Shown here piece by piece: positions 1 to 6,998 of a stretch of DNA of 14,354 bases. Made by a program: the position numbers and the translations under genes. Source of the DNA: CAIVAT01 sp037141055 (lineage in GTDB: Bacteria; Bacteroidota; Bacteroidia; Bacteroidales; FEN-979); assembly GCA_037141055.1 (NCBI GenBank), contig JBAXDH010000096.1, positions 1 to 14,354 on the forward strand, in the 5' to 3' direction. The notes beneath the pieces were generated by a model, which searched no databases, was not told the origin of the DNA, and was given only the letters and a program-made list of their open reading frames with translations. Positions within the stretch are counted from its first letter, which is position 1; the number at the start of each line of letters is the position of its first letter.

Positions 1-26
1 AAAAAAGGAGACCGTTAAGCCTCCTT
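1..26 (-). terminator. Rho-independent terminator of a minus-strand tRNA gene
   Basis: Read on the minus strand, a 6-bp stem (AAGGAG pairing with CTCCTT) closes a ~10-nt loop and runs straight into a T run (AAAAAA on the plus strand). It lies about 10 nt downstream of the tRNA 3'-end remnant at 36-55 on the same strand, which is the normal position for a tRNA terminator. The layout suggests that everything left of ~36 is host chromosome belonging to the original tRNA locus. Confidence 0.6.
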
Positions 27-35
27 AGGTGATTT

Positions 36-55
36 TGCGGACCGGACGGGACTCG
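36..55 (-). other. tRNA 3'-end remnant, probable attachment site of an integrated element
   Basis: On the minus strand this reads CGAGTCCCGTCCGGTCCGCA. It matches the end of a tRNA: the end of the T-loop, the T-stem 3' strand, an acceptor 3' strand CCGGTCC, a G discriminator and CA. The composition fits a tRNA-Asp-like gene, but the isotype is a guess. The rest of a tRNA is absent: upstream of CGAGT the sequence departs at once from the expected T-arm (plus strand continues ctattctcaatg). A bare 3' tRNA segment followed by a terminator is the usual scar of a tyrosine-recombinase element integrated into a tRNA gene; the intact tRNA would then be at the other end, outside this window. No second copy of the 20-mer was seen here. 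Confidence 0.55.
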
Positions 56-558
56 CTATTCTCAATGATACCAAGGTTTTAAGTTGTTTGTACTACTATT
101 TTGCTACATTATAGTAATTTATTTCTATTCTAAATACCATTATCCTTCCTTCCTATTCCTCCAAATCATCCAGAAATTTTAATTTCCTAAAACATTAAAG
201 TGGTAAAGCCACTCTCTTTGACATTTTTTTCACTCACAGCACATTTTGTTTTACCTGTGATGAAGTTCCTAAATAAGTTGTCTGGCCGTTCCTTTTAATA
301 GGAATAATCCTTCCACCATATTTTTCCCCTTTCGTTTTTGAGTTATCAACAATGCACTTTCACATACTACTGTATATCAACACTATACATATATGCATGA
401 AATTTACACCAAAGTATTATAAAACAGCATATCAATAAGTTGCAACGTTTTGATTTTATTGTCAGTATGGTTTTCGACTCGTATCATAAAAAAAATACAG
501 TTGTCTCTCCAAATATACTCATGTATATTACTGATATCCAATATTTTAGTTATGAACA
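56..558. other. AT-rich non-coding stretch at the element end
   Basis: About 500 bp of clearly AT-rich DNA with no open frame of note on either strand. It contains one TGATACC heptamer at 66-72, the same word that is repeated at 2444-2565, and short A/T-rich palindromes (for example gaaat-ttta-atttc near 173). Arm-type integrase or excisionase binding sites would be expected next to an attachment site, but no repeated arm motif could be confirmed by eye. Confidence 0.4.
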
Positions 559-592
559 TTTGTACAAATAGTCTTCTAACGCTTTATCTTTG
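559..592 (+). promoter_or_regulatory. Bacteroidota-type promoter for the HTH gene
   Basis: TTTG at 559-562 and TATCTTTG at 585-592 fit the Bacteroidota housekeeping promoter (-33 TTTG, -7 TAnnTTTG), with a 22-bp gap that is slightly longer than usual. Transcription would start near 599, giving a very short 5' leader to the ATG at 612, or ~30 nt to the ATG at 630. The later start therefore leaves a more ordinary leader. Confidence 0.5.
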
Positions 593-611
593 TTTACAGA
601 GATTTTAATCA

Positions 612-806
612 ATGCTAAATTCTATTATTATGAATAAAGAACTAATATCAAGACAGCAAGTTTGCGAACTGCTGAAGATTAATTCTGTTACACTTTGGCG
701 TCGAACAACGGATGGAAATATCCCGTATTACCGTGTGGGTAGAAGGATGTTATTTATAGAGGACGAGGTACTTGCAGCAATTCGTGTGAAATATGATTCA
801 AAGTAG
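612..806 (+). CDS. Small excisionase-like helix-turn-helix DNA-binding protein
   Basis: A 64-residue protein (58 if it starts at the in-frame ATG at 630) consisting almost entirely of one MerR/Xis-like winged HTH of the HTH_17 type. The ISRQQVCELL stretch is the first helix, SVTLWRRTTDG the recognition helix, and NIPYYRVGRRMLFIEDEV the wing and final helix; the 'IPYYRVGRR' wing is diagnostic of the family. Family members act as excisionases or as regulators of the transfer/replication genes of Bacteroidota elements. It is the first gene inside the presumed attachment site and has its own promoter at 559-592, fitting either role. The start is uncertain (612 or 630) because no Shine-Dalgarno is visible. 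The excisionase role is inferred; an integrase partner is not in the window. Confidence 0.8.
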   Translation: MLNSIIMNKELISRQQVCELLKINSVTLWRRTTDGNIPYYRVGRRMLFIEDEVLAAIRVKYDSK

Positions 807-1050
807 AATAAAGCAAGTAAACGTCAAATTTCAGAAATTGCCCGTAAAATCGGTGCTTAGAGAATAGCACCAACAAATGGCGGCGTCCATGTACAGGTTG
901 AAACACAATAGCGCCCCATGCGTTAAATACAGCTAATCATATACTTATGAATAATATTATCATCGACCGAAAGGTTGCGAGCCTGAGCTATGATATAATG
1001 TCACCAATGGAATTGATAATAACAACTATAAAGTCAACAAACTAAAAAAA
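807..1050. other. Intergenic region with two small hairpins
   Basis: No convincing gene. There is a perfect 6-bp inverted repeat GGTGCT/AGCACC (852-857 and 866-871) with an 8-nt loop. A second small stem, CGACC-GAAA-GGTTG, at 964-977 is closed by a GNRA-type tetraloop. Neither is followed by a T run, so they are not simple terminators. They could belong to the leader of the ATPase transcript, but this is weak evidence. Confidence 0.25.
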
Positions 1051-1158
1051 ATGGACACTGCACTAAATGAAACAATTCAGAGGGAGACGGATGCCATGAA
1101 GTTGCCAATCCCTATTGCCACACCTTTTAATCCCACACTTCTCTATGAAATCAGCTAA
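1051..1158 (+). CDS. Possible small protein (35 codons), frame continues past one stop
   Basis: ATG at 1051 is preceded by an A-rich stretch (actaaaaaaa), an acceptable Bacteroidota initiation context. It opens a 35-codon frame beginning MDTALNETIQ and ending in TAA at 1156-1158. The same frame goes on for 23 more codons to TAG at 1228, and the extension (WSRQMYNEVFIRSWQQQFQF...) looks protein-like, rich in aromatic and Gln residues. This could be a ~59-residue element gene with one nonsense change, or chance. No family recognised. It sits between the HTH gene and the ATPase gene. Confidence 0.3.
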   Translation: MDTALNETIQRETDAMKLPIPIATPFNPTLLYEIS

Positions 1159-1295
1159 TGGTCTCGCCAGATGTACAATGAAGTATTTATTCGGTCTTGG
1201 CAACAACAGTTTCAATTTTGGTTGCAATAGGCAAATAATAGCAAAAACAAAAAAGGGCAATCCATTGCCACATGGAACGCCCCTAAAATCATACG

Positions 1296-2444
1296 ATGGA
1301 ACACAAAGATAGTCAATTTCAAGTTGATCCGCAATTCGATCCCGACCTTTTCCGTGGTGATATCCTCACTGAGGTGGAAAACCTTAGGAACGATCCGATC
1401 CCAATTGCTGCCAAACCTTACCAATCAAGTTCATCAACCAATGGGGCACCGTTTGATTGGGAGAGCCTGCTTAGCTCTGTTAAAGTTGATCCACTGGTAG
1501 TTGTTGAAAAGCCCCCTGTGATTGTCTCAATGAATGATGCTCCGATTTGTACTCTAGGTAATATCACCCTTTTGATCGGCAAAGCTAAGTCAAGGAAAAC
1601 TTTCCTTCTAACGTCGGTCGCAGCAGCTGTTTTAATTGGTCATTGCAATATTGATGGGCTGATATGCGATTTCCCCGAGGAATTAGATGTTTTATATTTC
1701 GACAATGAACAGGGAAAATATCACCTATCTAAAACCGTCAATCGAATCTGTATTCAAGCAGGTCATCCATGCCCAACTAACTTTCACGCATATGGATTGA
1801 GACCCTTTACGCCAGCAGAAAGGGTCGGTGCGATTGAGTTTACTGTTCAGAAGTTACATCGTCCTGCACTTATTATAATTGATGGATTGCGTGATCTTTT
1901 GACTAGAGGGATCAATGATGAAGCTGAAGCAACGGTAATCATGTCAAAATTTCTAAAATGGACGTATGAGAAAAATTGTCATATCCTGTTGGTTCTGCAT
2001 CAAAACAAAAATGATCAGAACGCCAGAGGTCATATTGGGACTGAGGCTGTTAATAAAGCGGAGACGGTGCTATCGGTTCAGAAGGACAATAAGAATAAAG
2101 AGGTGACCATTGTCACGCCTGAGTTTTGTAGGGATGTTGAATTTGAGCCTTTCGCTTTTATAATTGATAGCAAAGGATTGCCACAACGGCAATCCATGAC
2201 TACTCTTACTGGTGACCGTAAATCGGAAGCCATACGGGAGAATCTCGCAAGTCTCTTACCAGGTTTGAGATCGATGCGATATCATGAACTGGTTGAGGAA
2301 TATTGTGCGGTTGGAGCGGTTGCTATAGCCACAGCGAAAAGGCATATCGCTTTTGCTATAAAAAATAAAACTTTAGTTAAATGCAGCTCTGGTAATCTTC
2401 AAATGAAATTTCAACCTGAAAATGACATTGAAGACCCAGATTAG
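1296..2444 (+). CDS. RepA/DnaB-like AAA-family ATPase (replicative helicase type) of a mobile element
   Basis: 382 residues with a RecA-fold ATPase core. The P-loop is GKAKSRKT at residues 95-102 (catalytic Lys101); Arg100 stands where a classic Walker A has Gly, as is common in this Bacteroidota element family. The stretch YFDNEQG follows (D136, with E138 a likely catalytic base). Walker B is LIIIDGLRD with Asp196. The sensor-type stretch LVLHQNKND and then GHIGTEAVNKAET are typical of RepA/RadA-like (AAA_25) hexameric helicases. The C-terminal ~90 residues look like a winged helix (MRYHELVEEYCAVGAVAIA). Homologues sit directly before a Toprim-type gene on mobilisable elements of this phylum, as here. 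The likely role is DNA unwinding during replication of the excised element. The ~85 residues before the P-loop are not recognised. Family assignment is firm; function is inferred. Confidence 0.85.
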   Translation: MEHKDSQFQVDPQFDPDLFRGDILTEVENLRNDPIPIAAKPYQSSSSTNGAPFDWESLLSSVKVDPLVVVEKPPVIVSMNDAPICTLGNITLLIGKAKSRKTFLLTSVAAAVLIGHCNIDGLICDFPEELDVLYFDNEQGKYHLSKTVNRICIQAGHPCPTNFHAYGLRPFTPAERVGAIEFTVQKLHRPALIIIDGLRDLLTRGINDEAEATVIMSKFLKWTYEKNCHILLVLHQNKNDQNARGHIGTEAVNKAETVLSVQKDNKNKEVTIVTPEFCRDVEFEPFAFIIDSKGLPQRQSMTTLTGDRKSEAIRENLASLLPGLRSMRYHELVEEYCAVGAVAIATAKRHIAFAIKNKTLVKCSSGNLQMKFQPENDIEDPD

Positions 2445-2565
2445 TATCAGGGTAAAAAGTGGTATCATTTCCCGTATACATATACGGGAATGATACCTGA
2501 TACCTTTTACCTAAACCATGAAAATGATACCAAATGACACCGATTTTGATACCAAAAATGATACC
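2444..2565. repeat. Cluster of TGATACC iteron-like repeats, candidate origin or operator
   Basis: The heptamer TGATACC occurs on the plus strand at 2491, 2498, 2525, 2547 and 2559, with a one-mismatch copy (TGACACC) at 2535. Inverted copies lie at 2444 (GTATCA, partial) and 2461 (GGTATCA). Copies from 2525 onward are spaced about one DNA turn apart (10, 12 and 12 bp). That density within ~120 bp is far above chance for a 7-mer. Helical phasing next to replication genes is characteristic of plasmid iterons or of a multi-site operator. The cluster separates the helicase-like and primase-like genes. Confidence 0.6.
2461..2497. repeat. Long palindrome (18/17-bp arms) between helicase and primase genes
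   Basis: The left arm GGTATCATTTCCCGTATA (2461-2478) and right arm TATACGGGAATGATACC (2481-2497) are reverse complements apart from one bulged T, separated by CA. Each arm ends in the GGTATCA/TGATACC word that is repeated nearby. It has no T run and lies 16 nt after a stop codon. As DNA it could be a dimeric protein-binding site or a cruciform/origin element; as RNA, a strong stem-loop between two genes. Confidence 0.75.
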
Positions 2566-2608
2566 TTCTCAAATGACAATCTTACAATCATCAAAGCATA
2601 GTTTTTCA

Positions 2609-4012
2609 ATGAAAACGAACGATTTCCGATTTACTTTAGACCCCAGCAGTAGCAAGTTCGAATGCCCTAAATGTTTGAAGCGAAATTTAGTCTGTTACAT
2701 TGACAAGGAGAGTGGGGAATACCTGCCAAAGGAATACGGACGTTGTAACAGCGAAGTTGATTGCCAGTATTTCCTCAATCCATATCAGGATGGATATGTA
2801 AGGTCGCTCACCAACGATAGCTTGGACAATCGTTCATTGAGATTCAAGTCAGCCAGTGCTTACAATCGACAGCACTCTATTCCATCTCCGCAATCACCTA
2901 TTCCCTTATCCGTCTTAAAGTCGACCTGGCAAGGGTACGATCAAAACACCTTTATTCAAAACCTTTTGCATCGAATCCCTTACCCCATTGAAAAGCAGGA
3001 CATCAAACAGTTGACGGAACTTTACGGGTTGGGAACAATCACTGGTAAGGACCGGCATGGAGCGATCACCTTTCCGTTTGTGGATATAAATAAAAACATA
3101 CGTGCAATCCAGGCAAAGCAGTTCGATGAAACGAACCATACCGTCAGGACTGATTTTGTTCATTCCATTATTGAACGGGATTGTAAGCGTAATAACATGC
3201 CATTGCCACGTTGGCTGTCTGAATATCAGAAACATGAAGGAAAAGTAACCTGCCTTTTCGGGGAACATCTCCTACGAAGGTTTCCGCACAATCCAGTGGC
3301 ATTAGTTGAAGCCCCCAAAACCGCACTTATTGCAACCCTATATTTCGGATTTCCAGACAACCAAGATGATTTAATTTGGCTTGCTGTATATAACTTATCA
3401 AGTTTAAAAATAGAAAAGTGTCGAGTCCTCCAAGGCAGAAAAGTCATTCTCTTTCCCGATCTATCAAAAGAAGGGCATGCATTCCAGAAATGGAGCCACC
3501 GAGCGCAAGAATTTAACGAAGCGTTACCCCAGACGAGATTTATTACTTCAACCTTGTTGGAGAAATATGCAACTGAACAGGAAAAACTTGCGGGCTTTGA
3601 TCTGGCTGACTTTCTGATCCGGCAGGACTGGCGAAAGTTCAGAAAAAAGGGGGAAGCTGTACTATCAATAAAGCCCGAAGTTGTTTCCATTACAAATGTG
3701 ACAGATATTCCAGTCCATCTCTCAAATATCTATGCAGAGTCACTAAAGAAGGTGCGGTTGCGCTATGATCGGTATGAACAACCACTGATTCCATGGGATA
3801 TAACAACCGTGGAGCAATTTTTCTTGCAATTTCCCTTACCAGCACATCCGATTAAACTAGAACAGGCGAATTACATCTTTGACGTTGCGCTTTTCGTCGA
3901 GACGCACCTTTCTGTTGTGAAGGCAAATAATGGCAACTATACCTACAAACCGTATTTTGATCGCTTGATACAACTGAAGGAGATTTTGAGCAACCTCCAA
4001 AATCCAGAGTGA
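2609..4012 (+). CDS. Zinc-finger/Toprim-like primase-type protein (DUF6371/PG0870-like)
   Basis: 467 residues from the ATG at 2609. The frame is open upstream to an ATG at 2534, but those 25 codons run through the TGATACC repeats, and family members characteristically begin just before an 'FRFTLDPSSSKF' motif, so the later start is preferred. The N-terminus carries a zinc ribbon: C19-x2-C22 and C46-x5-C52 around YIDKESGEYLPKEYGRC. The central part resembles a Toprim fold, with the acidic residue in ALVEAPKTALIA (E234) and the later strand VILFPDLSKEG (D284). It is probably the primase or primase-like partner of the ATPase upstream, acting in element DNA replication. The last ~100 residues are not recognised. 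No experimental function is assumed; the Toprim assignment rests on motif shape. Confidence 0.75.
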   Translation: MKTNDFRFTLDPSSSKFECPKCLKRNLVCYIDKESGEYLPKEYGRCNSEVDCQYFLNPYQDGYVRSLTNDSLDNRSLRFKSASAYNRQHSIPSPQSPIPLSVLKSTWQGYDQNTFIQNLLHRIPYPIEKQDIKQLTELYGLGTITGKDRHGAITFPFVDINKNIRAIQAKQFDETNHTVRTDFVHSIIERDCKRNNMPLPRWLSEYQKHEGKVTCLFGEHLLRRFPHNPVALVEAPKTALIATLYFGFPDNQDDLIWLAVYNLSSLKIEKCRVLQGRKVILFPDLSKEGHAFQKWSHRAQEFNEALPQTRFITSTLLEKYATEQEKLAGFDLADFLIRQDWRKFRKKGEAVLSIKPEVVSITNVTDIPVHLSNIYAESLKKVRLRYDRYEQPLIPWDITTVEQFFLQFPLPAHPIKLEQANYIFDVALFVETHLSVVKANNGNYTYKPYFDRLIQLKEILSNLQNPE

Positions 4013-4064
4013 TAAATAAATACGACAACCTACATTTTCAAATTCCACTATTAACTCAAAACCA

Positions 4065-4172
4065 ATGGCAACAAAAAAAATCGTGAAACTCACTGACCCC
4101 ACCAATGGAGAAATGGTCTGCAAAATATGCATGTGCAATCAGTTTAATGTTATATATTTAACATCTTCATAA
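4065..4172 (+). CDS. Small cysteine-containing ORF, possibly a truncated element gene
   Basis: A 35-codon frame, MATKKIVKLTDPTNG..., with an ATG in an A-rich context. It contains VCKICMC (Cys19, 22 and 24), the first half of a possible zinc knuckle. After NQFNVI the frame becomes TA-rich and stops at 4170. Small proteins of the form 'KIVKLxDPxxGExxCKxC...' with a second Cys pair are remembered from Bacteroidota elements, but this could not be searched. Lack of a second CxxC suggests truncation near 4145-4160, where the mobile module may have been broken and joined to the sigma/caspase region. Confidence 0.4.
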   Translation: MATKKIVKLTDPTNGEMVCKICMCNQFNVIYLTSS

Positions 4173-4286
4173 TCAACGAGGAATCGTAAGGGCAAAACCC
4201 AAACAGTATTAATACGGTATAATTGAATATCAGGATGATTCAATATTTGGGCAGAAGCAGGTAGATTCATTGTAAAGAAAAGTATC

Positions 4287-4925
4287 TTGACCAACCTTGT
4301 CACAAAATTCATAAAACCAGTACCCATTGAAAAGTTTTCGGAGGAAGACCTTTTAATAGGATTGAAGAATGGCAATGGAAAGATCATCTCCTTCATTTAC
4401 AAGCGGAATATGCCTGCGATAAAAAATATGGTCAATCAATATTCAAATATGGTGCTTGATGCCGATGATGTGATCCAGGAAGGATTGACACGGACGATCA
4501 TGAATGTCAGGGATGGAAAGGTTAAGGGCACAAGTTCAATTCATACATACTTGTATAGCGTCTGTAAAAATATCTGCCTGAAAGAATTCCAGAAATCAAA
4601 AATGTTCTACCCTGCCAATGCCGGCCTGGATTTGATTGATGAACAACAGAATGACCACTATGATCTACTTCAGGCCATTATTAAAATCAAGGGACAACTG
4701 GAACAAAAGTGCATTGAAATCATTGATCTGAGGTTTTCCCTGCATTCAGTAGCAAGGCCGGAAAATGATTCACCACACAGCGAAATATCCGCTATGATGC
4801 CTTTTGAAGAGATTGCCGTGGCAATTGATATACTTCCGGACAATGCCCGGCAGCGGTTCAAACGATGCCTTGAAAAATTGATAGTGGCAGTAAAACAGGA
4901 AAAATTGATTGATGAACTCCTTTAA
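4287..4925 (+). CDS. ECF-type RNA polymerase sigma factor
   Basis: 212 residues. Region 2 spans about residues 20-95: SEEDLLIGLKNGN, then MVLDADDVIQEGLTRTI (the -10-melting and core-binding helices), ending at LYSVCKNICLKEFQKSK. Region 4 spans about 135-205: CIEIIDLRFSLH ... MPFEEIAVAIDILPDNARQRFKRCLEKL, the HTH that reads the -35 element. Regions 1 and 3 are missing, as in group 4 (ECF) factors. The frame has no ATG before region 2; TTG at 4287 is the best start, with an in-frame TGA at 4236. The stop is 11 nt before the next gene, a single-pass membrane protein, so sigma and regulator are almost certainly co-transcribed. It probably controls the downstream envelope genes, but no promoter consensus for it could be recognised. 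A TATAAT at 4218 lacks a matching upstream box. Confidence 0.85.
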   Translation: MTNLVTKFIKPVPIEKFSEEDLLIGLKNGNGKIISFIYKRNMPAIKNMVNQYSNMVLDADDVIQEGLTRTIMNVRDGKVKGTSSIHTYLYSVCKNICLKEFQKSKMFYPANAGLDLIDEQQNDHYDLLQAIIKIKGQLEQKCIEIIDLRFSLHSVARPENDSPHSEISAMMPFEEIAVAIDILPDNARQRFKRCLEKLIVAVKQEKLIDELL

Positions 4926-4936
4926 TAGTTTGGATC

Positions 4937-5470
4937 ATGGATGATAAAGACATAGAAGGTCAGGAGAAGCTACAACGCTTATGGAACGATGCCAAACGTT
5001 ACCAGGAAACTCATGAAGAGGTCCGGAAAGCAATTCATGAATCAAATGGAATGCCCCGTCTAATTCCGTTTTACAGGCAACGATATTTTGCAGTTGCGGC
5101 TTCCATTGTCATTCTTGTTGGTATCTCTGCGATCCTTTTTTTCTTTATAGAGAAACCTTTCTCCAGTTCCGGAAAAGAGAATCTGAGTCATGGCACGGAC
5201 ACCGCATTGAAACTTCACATGGAAAAGCCGGAAGCCAAGGCAAGCCATCAGATCTATCAGGATGAAACCCTTTTGCAATGGACGGAACGATACGACACAA
5301 TCACCCACTTAGTGATACTCGATGCCCCGAATGGGAAAATTGTGTTCACAACGGAGATAGAACCGGCAAAGCAATCCTTCCAACTTCCTAAAAACATACT
5401 TAAACCGGGGAAATACAACTGGTACATCGGTGACAAGAAACATACAAGGCAATTGATCATCAGTAATTGA
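4937..5470 (+). CDS. Single-pass membrane protein in anti-sigma position
   Basis: 177 residues: a charged cytoplasmic N-terminus of ~48 residues (helical, rich in Glu and Lys), one membrane segment at ~50-71 (YFAVAASIVILVGISAILFF), a polar linker, and a C-terminal envelope domain (~110-177). The last part, with NGKIVFTTEIEPAKQSFQ... and LKPGKYNWYIGDKK, looks like a small beta-sandwich ('pG.Y.w.i' strands). Gene order directly behind an ECF sigma factor and the N-in, C-out topology fit an anti-sigma factor that holds the sigma at the membrane. However, the cytoplasmic part lacks the HxxxCxxC zinc motif of ZAS anti-sigma factors, and FecR features are not seen. It could instead be an envelope protein simply co-expressed with the sigma. 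Function is inferred from position and topology. Confidence 0.65.
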   Translation: MDDKDIEGQEKLQRLWNDAKRYQETHEEVRKAIHESNGMPRLIPFYRQRYFAVAASIVILVGISAILFFFIEKPFSSSGKENLSHGTDTALKLHMEKPEAKASHQIYQDETLLQWTERYDTITHLVILDAPNGKIVFTTEIEPAKQSFQLPKNILKPGKYNWYIGDKKHTRQLIISN

Positions 5471-5490
5471 ACTCTTAAAAAAAGCTCGTA

Positions 5491-6993
5491 ATGCGCCTTA
5501 TACCAAAACGACATCTGCTCATCTTGATTTTGCTGATTCCTTTTTGGGGATTCATTCCTCAGGCTGTTGCCCAGGACACTCAGAAACAAAAGAATGAAAA
5601 GGAGTTCAATGAGTTTCAAAGCAAAATAACGAGTGATTTCATCGGTTTTCTGAGTAAAAACGATTCTATTTTCCTTCGGTTCCTTGAAACTTCATGGAAA
5701 GAATTTAACCTTTTCAAGGAGGATGTAACGGTTCGCATTAAGCCGGCGGAGCAACCGTTCGTTGATAGTTTGCACGTAAATACCGAAGAGCCTCCCGTAA
5801 AGAGAACCATTCAGGTGAAACAGCCGATAGAGCAGTCGATACCAGATAAACCTGCAGAAACGCACCCGGAGGATTCAAAAGAAACGGCCAGTCCAGTAGG
5901 AATGTCCGCCAACACATATGGAGTTGACTTTTTCGGGCAAAAGGCAGATTTACCAGTAAGCTATGATCTTCCGTCTGCTAGAACGATTACTAATGCTGAA
6001 ATTATTAGTTATTACAAATCCTACATGGCAAACAAAGCTATGGCAGGCAATGTCGGGCCTATATTCCAGTTTGCGCAGGAAAGATCACTTAACGATTGGG
6101 GCTACCTTTATCTCGTAATTCTTGCATCTGAAAAATATTATCCGGAGATGTACAATCGGGTACTGTTCGTGTGGATGACCCTGTTGAAGCATGGCTTTGA
6201 TGTTAAAATTGGTCATGACGCAAAGAACATATATCTGCTGGTGAATTTTCAGGATAAAATTTTCAACAAACAATATGTGATTATTGCATCCCAGCGATAC
6301 TATGTTTACACTTTCCCGAACCAACATGAACCACAAAGTGAAATCAGCTCGTATGAAACATTGTATTCCCAAGCTGTAAAACCCGTTTCACTTATTATTC
6401 CTGAGTTGCCCGGGTTGACCGGACATATCACCGTCAGGGACGTTTTCGTTGGCCATGACACTTTCCCCCTTGCCCTCACTTTACCTTTGATTGAATTCAT
6501 GAACGCTTATCCCGATTGCGAGCTTTCGGTTTATTTTACGGCACCGGCATCAGAAAGGGCCATGAAATCAATGGATAAATTGTTGCTACCCATTTTAATA
6601 GGGAAAACGGAAACCGAAAAAGTTGCTGTAATACTCAACTTTGTTCAAAAATCGATTCCATACAAGGTTGATGAGGCTCAATTCGGCAAGGAAAATTATC
6701 TTTTTGCTGATGAAACACTTTACTATCCATTCTCAGATTGTGAAGACCGGGCTATCCTTTTATCAAAGCTGGTGGAGAGATACACCGGACTTAAAACTAT
6801 CGGGCTGGATTATCCCGAACATGTCTCTTTGGGTGTAAACTTTACAAAACCCATGCAAGGTGATTACATTATTTTTAATACGGAAAAATACTATATTTGT
6901 GATCCTACTTACATTGGGGCTAAAATTGGGATGGCAATGGGCTTTATGAAAGATCAAAACCCACGCATCATTTTAACGATTCCAAAAAACTGA
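5491..6993 (+). CDS. Exported transglutaminase-like cysteine protease-fold protein
   Basis: 500 residues. A signal peptide (residues 1-27, AVA before Gln28) exports it. Residues ~28-140 are a charged, Pro/Glu-rich linker. The middle, ~145-370, is unrecognised and probably alpha/beta. The C-terminal ~100 residues form a transglutaminase-like core with the full triad: Cys417 in PFSDCEDRA, His444 in YPEHVSLGV, Asp471 in ICDPTYIGA. The 'DCEDRA' nucleophile motif and 'CDPTY' Asp strand are strong marks of the papain-like transglutaminase superfamily, whose bacterial members act as peptidases, amidases or cross-linkers. It starts 20 nt after the membrane protein, and the next gene starts 5 nt after it, so it is internal to an operon. 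The substrate is unknown; an envelope protein in the same cluster is a reasonable guess. Confidence 0.8.
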   Translation: MRLIPKRHLLILILLIPFWGFIPQAVAQDTQKQKNEKEFNEFQSKITSDFIGFLSKNDSIFLRFLETSWKEFNLFKEDVTVRIKPAEQPFVDSLHVNTEEPPVKRTIQVKQPIEQSIPDKPAETHPEDSKETASPVGMSANTYGVDFFGQKADLPVSYDLPSARTITNAEIISYYKSYMANKAMAGNVGPIFQFAQERSLNDWGYLYLVILASEKYYPEMYNRVLFVWMTLLKHGFDVKIGHDAKNIYLLVNFQDKIFNKQYVIIASQRYYVYTFPNQHEPQSEISSYETLYSQAVKPVSLIIPELPGLTGHITVRDVFVGHDTFPLALTLPLIEFMNAYPDCELSVYFTAPASERAMKSMDKLLLPILIGKTETEKVAVILNFVQKSIPYKVDEAQFGKENYLFADETLYYPFSDCEDRAILLSKLVERYTGLKTIGLDYPEHVSLGVNFTKPMQGDYIIFNTEKYYICDPTYIGAKIGMAMGFMKDQNPRIILTIPKN

Positions 6994-6998
6994 CCACC

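Noticed and set aside
36..110. Complete tRNA gene at the left edge
   Set aside because: Only the last ~20 nt match a tRNA; the sequence to the right has no T-arm 5' strand, anticodon arm or D-arm.
2444..2565. CRISPR array
   Set aside because: The repeat unit is only ~7 bp with 0-21-bp gaps and no spacer structure.
2534..2608. Earlier ATG for the Toprim-like protein
   Set aside because: The extra 25 codons are mostly made of the TGATACC repeats, and the conserved family start is just after the ATG at 2609.
3226..3690. 154-codon minus-strand frame
   Set aside because: It is wholly antisense to the Toprim-like gene, with no recognisable motif or promoter.
4218..4223. Sigma-70 type TATAAT promoter for the sigma gene
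   Set aside because: There is no TTGACA-like or TTTG box at a suitable distance, and a bare TATAAT is common in AT-rich DNA of this phylum.
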